From positions 1 to 20,773 of the forward strand of contig DASRAU010000025.1 of the NCBI GenBank assembly GCA_035638075.1: 20,773 nt of DNA. The letters are read 5' to 3'. The notes beneath the pieces are model-generated. The model was not told where the DNA came from. It saw only the letters and a program-made list of their open reading frames with translations, and made no database searches. The translations under genes and the position numbers were made by a program. Origin of the DNA: DASRAU01 sp035638075. GTDB lineage: Bacteria; Acidobacteriota; Polarisedimenticolia; Gp22-AA2. Positions 17,139-20,773 of the stretch are shown in pieces (position 1 is the stretch's first letter; every line of letters begins with the position of its first letter).

Positions 17139-17642
17139 TCAGGCCCGGGCCGTGCCGGACCCCGGGAGAAGACCCGGCCCGGCGTGCGCGTGGCAGATGG
17201 CGACGGCCAGGGCGTCCGAGGCATCGAGGAGACGGATCTCTTCGCGCACGCCGAGGAGGATCCGGACCATCCGGCGGACCTGCTCTTTTTCGGCCCCGCC
17301 GAATCCGGTGACGGACTTCTTCACCAGCCGCGCGGCGTACTCGTGAACCGGGATGCCGGCGGTGAGCACCGGGAGGAGCGCCGCCCCGCGGACATGGCCG
17401 AGCTTGAGGGCGACGCGGGTGTTGCGCGCGAGAAAGATGTCTTCCGCCGCGACGGCGTCCGGACGCGTGCTCCGGATCAGGTCCTCGAGCTGGCGCGCCA
17501 GGAGCGGAAGTCGTTCGAGGAAAGGAGTGTCACGGGGCGCCTGGATGACGCCGTAGGCCACGGCCCGCAGGCGGCCGCCGCGGCTTTCAATCAGCCCGTA
17601 GCCGGTCCGATTGGAACCGGGATCGAGGCCGAGGATGAGCAT
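17139..17642 (-). CDS. ruvC: Holliday junction endonuclease RuvC
   Basis: Dimeric resolvase that nicks Holliday junctions held by RuvAB. The 167-residue protein matches the family length (E. coli 173). The four acidic metal-binding residues are present: Asp7 (ILGLDPGS), Glu67 (AAEDIF), Asp140 and Asp143 (LLDASDALA). VKKSVTGFGGAEKEQV is the conserved DNA-contacting stretch. The ATG at 17642 follows the yebC stop by 6 bp, so the two are probably translationally coupled; the spacer itself has no good ribosome site. The phosphodiesterase fusion gene separates it from ruvA. Confidence 0.97.
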   Translation of the reverse strand: MLILGLDPGSNRTGYGLIESRGGRLRAVAYGVIQAPRDTPFLERLPLLARQLEDLIRSTRPDAVAAEDIFLARNTRVALKLGHVRGAALLPVLTAGIPVHEYAARLVKKSVTGFGGAEKEQVRRMVRILLGVREEIRLLDASDALAVAICHAHAGPGLLPGSGTARA

Positions 17643-17648
17643 CCCGTG

Positions 17649-18404
17649 TCAGGACGCCGCCCGCTCCTCGCCGATCTCCGCGTCGTCGATGTCGAAGTTG
17701 GCCCAGACGTTCTGGACGTCGTCGTGCTCCTCGAGCCCTTCCATCATGGCGAGCACGCGCTGCGCGTTCTTGCCCTCGACCTTGACGGTGTTCTTCGGGA
17801 CCATCGACAGTTCCGCAGTGGCGACCGCGATTCCCTTGCCGCTGATCGCCTCGCGGACCTGCTCGAGACGCTCGGTGGGCGTGAAGATTTCCCAGTTGTC
17901 GCCGTCCTCGCGCACGTCCTCGCCGCCCGCGTCGATGACGACCTCCATGAGCGTGTCCTCGTTCGCGGCCGATTTCGCGACGACGAGGTAGCCCTTCTTC
18001 TCGAACATCCAGCCGACGCAGTTCGACTCGCCGAGGTTGCCGCCGAACTTCGAGAAGAGGTGCCGGATCTCGGGAAGGGTGCGGTTGCGATTGTCGGTCA
18101 GCGCCTGGACGAACATGGCCACGCCGCCCGGACCGTAGCCTTCGTAGGAGACTTCGTCGTAGCTGACGCCGGCCAGCTCACCGGTTCCCTTCTTGATTGC
18201 CTTCTCGATGTTGTCCTTGGGCATGTTCGCCGACTTGGCGGCGGCGAGCACCGTCCTGAGGCGCGGGTTGCCGTTCGGGTCTCCTCCCCCGACACGGGCC
18301 GCGACGGTGATCTCCTTGATGATCTTGGTGAAGACGCGGCCGCGCTTGGCGTCAGCGGCGCCCTTCTTGTGCTTGATGGTGTGCCATTTGGAGTGGCCGG
18401 ACAT
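17649..18404 (-). CDS. yebC: YebC/PmpR-family regulatory protein
   Basis: Widely conserved cytoplasmic protein, long annotated as a transcription regulator; recent work links family members to translation of proline-rich stretches. The 251-residue product (family about 246) starts MSGHSKWHTIKHKKGAADAKRG, continues with GGGDPNGNPRLRTVLAAAKSANMP and YEGYGPGGVA, and is full length. The ATG at 18404 has GAGGAAGAG upstream. It is first in the yebC-ruvC-phosphodiesterase-ruvA-ruvB operon, and a good promoter lies 30-60 bp upstream. Linkage with ruvC is common in many phyla and supports the identity. Confidence 0.97.
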   Translation of the reverse strand: MSGHSKWHTIKHKKGAADAKRGRVFTKIIKEITVAARVGGGDPNGNPRLRTVLAAAKSANMPKDNIEKAIKKGTGELAGVSYDEVSYEGYGPGGVAMFVQALTDNRNRTLPEIRHLFSKFGGNLGESNCVGWMFEKKGYLVVAKSAANEDTLMEVVIDAGGEDVREDGDNWEIFTPTERLEQVREAISGKGIAVATAELSMVPKNTVKVEGKNAQRVLAMMEGLEEHDDVQNVWANFDIDDAEIGEERAAS

Positions 18405-18433
18405 GGGATTCTCTTCCTCGCTTGGGCGGCGCC

Positions 18434-18462
18434 ATTCTAGGCGGCCGGGCGCTAAAGATCAA
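18434..18462 (-). promoter_or_regulatory. Sigma70-type promoter for the yebC-ruvCAB operon
   Basis: On the minus strand: TTGATC (18462-18457), a 17-bp spacer, then TAGAAT (18439-18434). A start near 18427 gives a leader of about 23 nt containing the ribosome site of yebC. It lies just after the rRNA terminator, so the operon is independently transcribed. No LexA-type box was seen here. Confidence 0.6.
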
Positions 18463-18496
18463 CGGCGACGCGCGCGGCCCCTGCCGGTCGGCGGAC

Positions 18497-18530
18497 AAAA
18501 AACAAGCCCGCGGCACGCGCCGCGGGCTTG
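18497..18530 (-). terminator. Intrinsic terminator of the rRNA operon
   Basis: A perfect 12-bp GC-rich stem (CAAGCCCGCGGC at 18503-18514 pairing with 18519-18530, 4-base loop) is followed on the minus strand by six T (18502-18497). It lies 11 bases past the 5S 3' end and upstream of the yebC promoter. It is a textbook Rho-independent terminator. Confidence 0.95.
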
Positions 18531-18541
18531 CTTATATAAGG

Positions 18542-18659
18542 TCCCGGCAATGTCCTACTCTTCCACGCCGTTGCCAGCGCAGTACCATCGGCGCTGGAGG
18601 GCTTAACTACCGTGTTCGGAATGGGAACGGGTGTGACCCCTCCGCTATGGTCGCCGGGA
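18542..18659 (-). rRNA. rrf: 5S ribosomal RNA
   Basis: About 118 nt. The minus strand shows the conserved core (GGGGTCACACCCGTTCCC, then ATTCCGAACACGG and AGTTAAGCCCTCCAGCGCC), then GATGGTACTGC and GAGTAGG. The ends TCCCGGC and GCCGGGA pair as helix I, which sets the boundaries to within a base or two. It lies downstream of the outer-membrane protein gene instead of directly after 23S, and is followed by the operon terminator. Confidence 0.96.
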
Positions 18660-18735
18660 AACTCAGGATGTCAAAGAGACGCGCACTCTACTACGAACCG
18701 GCGACCCGGCGCAAGAGGCGCGCGGGCGGCGGGCA

Positions 18736-20367
18736 TCAGAACGTGATCTTGAATCCGACTCCGAGCGAGAAGCCGCCCAGCTTAATCTCCCCACCCTGGA
18801 TGATGTACACGTCCGAAGGGTTGTCGGAATCGGCGCCGGACACGTCCCCCACCTCGTTGGGCGGACCGCCCGGACAACCCTCCGGGAGGTAGCTGCCGGT
18901 TTTCGGCTCGGGGACGGCGGGCGTGCATCCTTTGCCCGGCCAAACGAACTGCGTTGTCGGGACGATGTCGTTCGCGGTGCATCCGGGGGTGTTCTGCGGC
19001 GTCGCACCCGGCAGGCTGCACACGTCGACGCCGTAATAGACGAAGCGGTCCATGATCCGGTTCTGGTTGCGGTCCTCGCGATCGAAGCCCTCTCCCGCCT
19101 CCTCATAGTCCTGGTCCGGGGGGCTGGTGGGGCTCCCTTGACCGCGGAAGTCGTTCGCGTTGCCGCGCCAGGGGCAGATGGTGTCGTTCGTGCAGTCGAT
19201 CACCTGGACCGCGTCGGCGGCGGTCCACGCGCCCGTCGGACTGTTCGGATTGGGACCCATGGGATAGAGGTAGAGCTTGCCGCCATCTTCGCCCGCGGCA
19301 ATGTCGAGGGTGCCGTTGCCGTTGCTGTCCTCGGTGGCGAAGAGGTGGTCGCCGGCGCACTGGCCGCATCCGGGGATCCCGGTGTCCTCCCAGGAATCGG
19401 GGGTGTCGCGCACGAAGGTCTGCAGCTTCCCGGGCGCCGACGTGGCCAGCAGGACCTGGTGCGCTCCATCCACGGTGATGTTCACGGCCGAGTCGGTCCA
19501 GGTGTAGCGGGCGTCCACGTACACCGAGAAGTGATCGTTGATGAAGTAGTCCACGCCCGCGACCGCGTGCCAGGCGAAATCGCTCGTGACCTCGGCCTTC
19601 ATCGCGCCGACGGTGAACCCGGCGTCGGAGGTACGGTAAGGGGGGGCCGATGTATCCGTGTACTCGCCGGCCAGTTCCGTGCTGACGGTGAGGTTCGCGA
19701 TGCCCTGGCCGCGCTTGTCGAACTCATCTGCCGTCTTCAGGTCGGTGAAGAGATAGCCGATGCCGAGACCCACGTACGGATCGAGCGGGCTCTCGGGCCG
19801 GAAGCGGACCAGGGCGCTCAGCTGCAGGGGGATCTCGGTGAGAGTCCCGACCGGCACGAAGGAATTCGTCGCGGGAGTGGAAGGCGTGTTCACGTTGTAG
19901 CGCGTGCACGGAGCGTTGAGGTCCGGTCCGCACAGGTTGGGGGTGCTGGCCGCGAACGTTCCGCCGTAATTGATGGTCGAGTCCTTGAAGTAGAACTCGA
20001 TGTTCCCGACGTCGGACTTCATGTAGCCCGTCGCCACCTCGAGCGCCAGCCAGCGGGTGAGGCCGTAGCTGGCGTTGAAGTCGAAGCGGAAATTGTCCGC
20101 GACCGTGGGCTCGTTGAGCATGTTCTGGTCGGGACGCTCGTCGACCGACGTGACCGACGGCAGCCCGTTCTCCTGGCCCGCGACGGAGGAGGCGATCGCG
20201 ATGTCGGAGTTGCTGCGGATGTAGTCGGTCGTCGCCATGTAGGACAGACCGAAGCCGATCTGCCACTTGTGCGTGGTGTCCTCGGCGCGCAGCGGAGTAA
20301 TGCAGGCGGCTCCCGCGGCCAGGCCGGCGAGGAGCAGCGGAGTCAGACGATGGCGAACTCGAATCAT
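18736..20367 (-). CDS. Outer-membrane beta-barrel protein (OmpW-like) with a large Cys- and Asp-rich loop, inside the rRNA operon
   Basis: Predicted outer-membrane protein; a pore, receptor or structural role is unknown. The 543-residue product has a signal peptide (MIRVRHRL start, hydrophobic core, cut after LRA at residue 28), amphipathic strands, and a final strand FSLGVGFKITF ending in Phe, the usual barrel-assembly signal. EIPLQLSALVRFRPESPLDP, followed by YVGLGIGYLF (near 178-207), and HAVAGVDYFINDHFSVYVDA (267-286) recall OmpW. About residues 300-526 are an insertion before the last strand with eight Cys (CGQC, DCTNDTIC, VDVC and others) and calcium-loop-like motifs (DSNGNGTLD at 347, DRNQNRIMD at 432). 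The ATG at 20367 is chosen for GAGGG just upstream and the signal peptide; an in-frame ATG at 20562 lies in 23S and is rejected. It ends 76 bp before 5S with no terminator between. Confidence 0.88.
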   Translation of the reverse strand: MIRVRHRLTPLLLAGLAAGAACITPLRAEDTTHKWQIGFGLSYMATTDYIRSNSDIAIASSVAGQENGLPSVTSVDERPDQNMLNEPTVADNFRFDFNASYGLTRWLALEVATGYMKSDVGNIEFYFKDSTINYGGTFAASTPNLCGPDLNAPCTRYNVNTPSTPATNSFVPVGTLTEIPLQLSALVRFRPESPLDPYVGLGIGYLFTDLKTADEFDKRGQGIANLTVSTELAGEYTDTSAPPYRTSDAGFTVGAMKAEVTSDFAWHAVAGVDYFINDHFSVYVDARYTWTDSAVNITVDGAHQVLLATSAPGKLQTFVRDTPDSWEDTGIPGCGQCAGDHLFATEDSNGNGTLDIAAGEDGGKLYLYPMGPNPNSPTGAWTAADAVQVIDCTNDTICPWRGNANDFRGQGSPTSPPDQDYEEAGEGFDREDRNQNRIMDRFVYYGVDVCSLPGATPQNTPGCTANDIVPTTQFVWPGKGCTPAVPEPKTGSYLPEGCPGGPPNEVGDVSGADSDNPSDVYIIQGGEIKLGGFSLGVGFKITF

Positions 20368-20419
20368 GATCCCTCGCAGGCGAAACGATCGGCGATCGGC
20401 GAAGCGCAAAAGCGGCCTG

Positions 20420-20448
20420 AGGTTACGACGACCGGGCGTTGGGATCAA
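20420..20448 (-). promoter_or_regulatory. Possible weak promoter for the outer-membrane protein gene
   Basis: On the minus strand TTGATC (20448-20443), a 17-bp spacer and TAACCT (20425-20420) lie in the 23S-to-gene spacer. A start near 20413 would leave a 45-nt leader. The -10 matches the consensus at only three positions, though these are the most conserved ones. The gene could instead depend on rRNA operon read-through. Confidence 0.35.
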
Positions 20449-20486
20449 CAGTTTTGTGGGGGGCACGCTGCACGAAGGCAGCGCCG

Positions 20487-20502
20487 GGAGGCCGAAGCCT
20501 CC
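20487..20502 (-). other. UUCG-capped hairpin in the 23S to outer-membrane gene spacer
   Basis: GGAGGC / GCCTCC form a 6-bp stem closing a TTCG loop on the minus strand, with a C-G closing pair, an exceptionally stable RNA tetraloop. It lies about 45 bases past the 23S 3' end. No T run follows, so it is not an intrinsic terminator. It could be a processing or mRNA-stability element separating rRNA from mRNA. Confidence 0.5.
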
Positions 20503-20546
20503 GACAATCGTTCCGGTAAACTCGCAAAGGCGCGGGCGAGAATTTT

Positions 20547-20773
20547 TATGGTCAAGCCTCACGGCCGATTAGTACCGGTCAGCTGAGCGGGTTGCCCCGC
20601 TTACACCTCCGGCCTATCAACCTGGTCGTCTTCCAGGGGCCTTCAGTCCGCCCGAAGGCGGAAGGGAGACCTCATCTTGAGGAGGGCTTCGCGCTTATAT
20701 GCTTTCAGCGCTTCTCCTTTCCGGACATAGCTACCCAGCGCTGCTCCTGGCGGAACAACTGGTACACTAGAGG
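20547..20773 (-). rRNA. rrl: 23S ribosomal RNA, 3' end only (continues past the right edge)
   Basis: The minus strand reads the conserved 3' end of 23S: CTCTAGTGTACCAGTTGTTC at the edge, then GGGTAGCTATGTCCGGA, AGCATATAAGCGCGAAGCC, GTTGATAGGCCGGAGGTG and ACCGGTACTAATCGGCCGTG, ending near GAGGCTTGACCATA. The 3' boundary at 20547 is placed by comparison with the E. coli end (GAGGCTTAACCTT) and may be off by a few bases. About 227 nt are in the window. The partner strand that would pair with the 3' flank for processing is outside the window. Confidence 0.97.

Noticed and set aside
18669..18674. TTGACA on the minus strand just upstream of 5S as a 5S promoter
   Set aside because: At 17-bp spacing the -10 would fall inside 5S and reads ACCATA, a poor match.
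18685..18714. TTGCGC - 18 bp - TAGAGT on the minus strand as a promoter for 5S
   Set aside because: The -35 matches only three of six bases in a GC-rich stretch; too weak to call, though it would be worth checking if 5S is expressed separately.
20368..20562. A longer outer-membrane protein starting at the ATG at 20562
   Set aside because: That start lies within 23S rRNA, and the extra 65 residues carry no domain and would bury the signal peptide. The ATG at 20367 has its own ribosome site.
19138..20586. Plus-strand open frame (482 codons) opposite the outer-membrane protein gene
   Set aside because: No signal peptide or domain, and it runs into the 23S gene; the minus-strand frame has a signal peptide, ribosome site and barrel features.

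Overview
The window is high-GC bacterial chromosome (roughly two-thirds G+C by eye). Genes are tightly packed, start codons are ATG or GTG, and TTA/CTA/TCA codons are nearly absent. A predicted outer-membrane beta-barrel protein ending in Phe points to a Gram-negative (diderm) cell. Giant exported proteases with thrombospondin type 3 repeats, and phosphodiesterase-TPR proteins, suggest Acidobacteriota or a neighbouring phylum. That placement is inference; a search with the partial 23S rRNA would settle it.

Layout: (1) 1-9065, minus strand: one uninterrupted reading frame of at least 3021 codons that runs off the left edge. It encodes a secreted subtilisin-family (S8) serine protease with a complete Asp/His/Asn/Ser catalytic set, followed by more than 2,300 residues of beta-domains, calcium-binding repeats and Cys-rich modules. 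(2) 9066-9437: a divergent intergenic region with a good sigma70-type promoter for each direction. (3) 9438-12331, plus strand: bioY, larE and a nitroreductase-like/GAF/GGDEF diguanylate cyclase, tightly packed as an operon. (4) 12344-18404, minus strand: an operon in the order yebC, ruvC, a 1000-residue membrane-anchored protein (SPFH-like domain, type I phosphodiesterase, TPRs), ruvA, ruvB. It has its own promoter upstream of yebC. (5) 18497-20773, minus strand: the end of a ribosomal RNA operon: 23S 3' end, then a complete outer-membrane beta-barrel gene, then 5S rRNA, then a strong intrinsic terminator.

The most unusual feature is in region 5. A 543-residue outer-membrane protein gene sits between 23S and 5S rRNA on the same strand, and no terminator is visible between it and 5S. 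The second is the SPFH-phosphodiesterase-TPR fusion between ruvC and ruvA. The third is the diguanylate cyclase, whose sensor is a degenerate nitroreductase fold. Its coding frame continues in phase directly after the larE amber stop and has no ATG/GTG/TTG start ahead of its first domain.

How the genes work together: RuvABC resolve Holliday junctions, and YebC is their usual neighbour. BioY (biotin uptake) and LarE (sulfur transfer for the nickel-pincer cofactor) are cofactor genes. The giant protease and the outer-membrane protein are both envelope or exported proteins and share D-x-N-x-N-G-type calcium-loop motifs, which suggests a calcium-rich surface or extracellular setting; a functional link between them is not shown. 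I saw no tRNA, CRISPR array, insertion sequence, prophage gene or attachment site.
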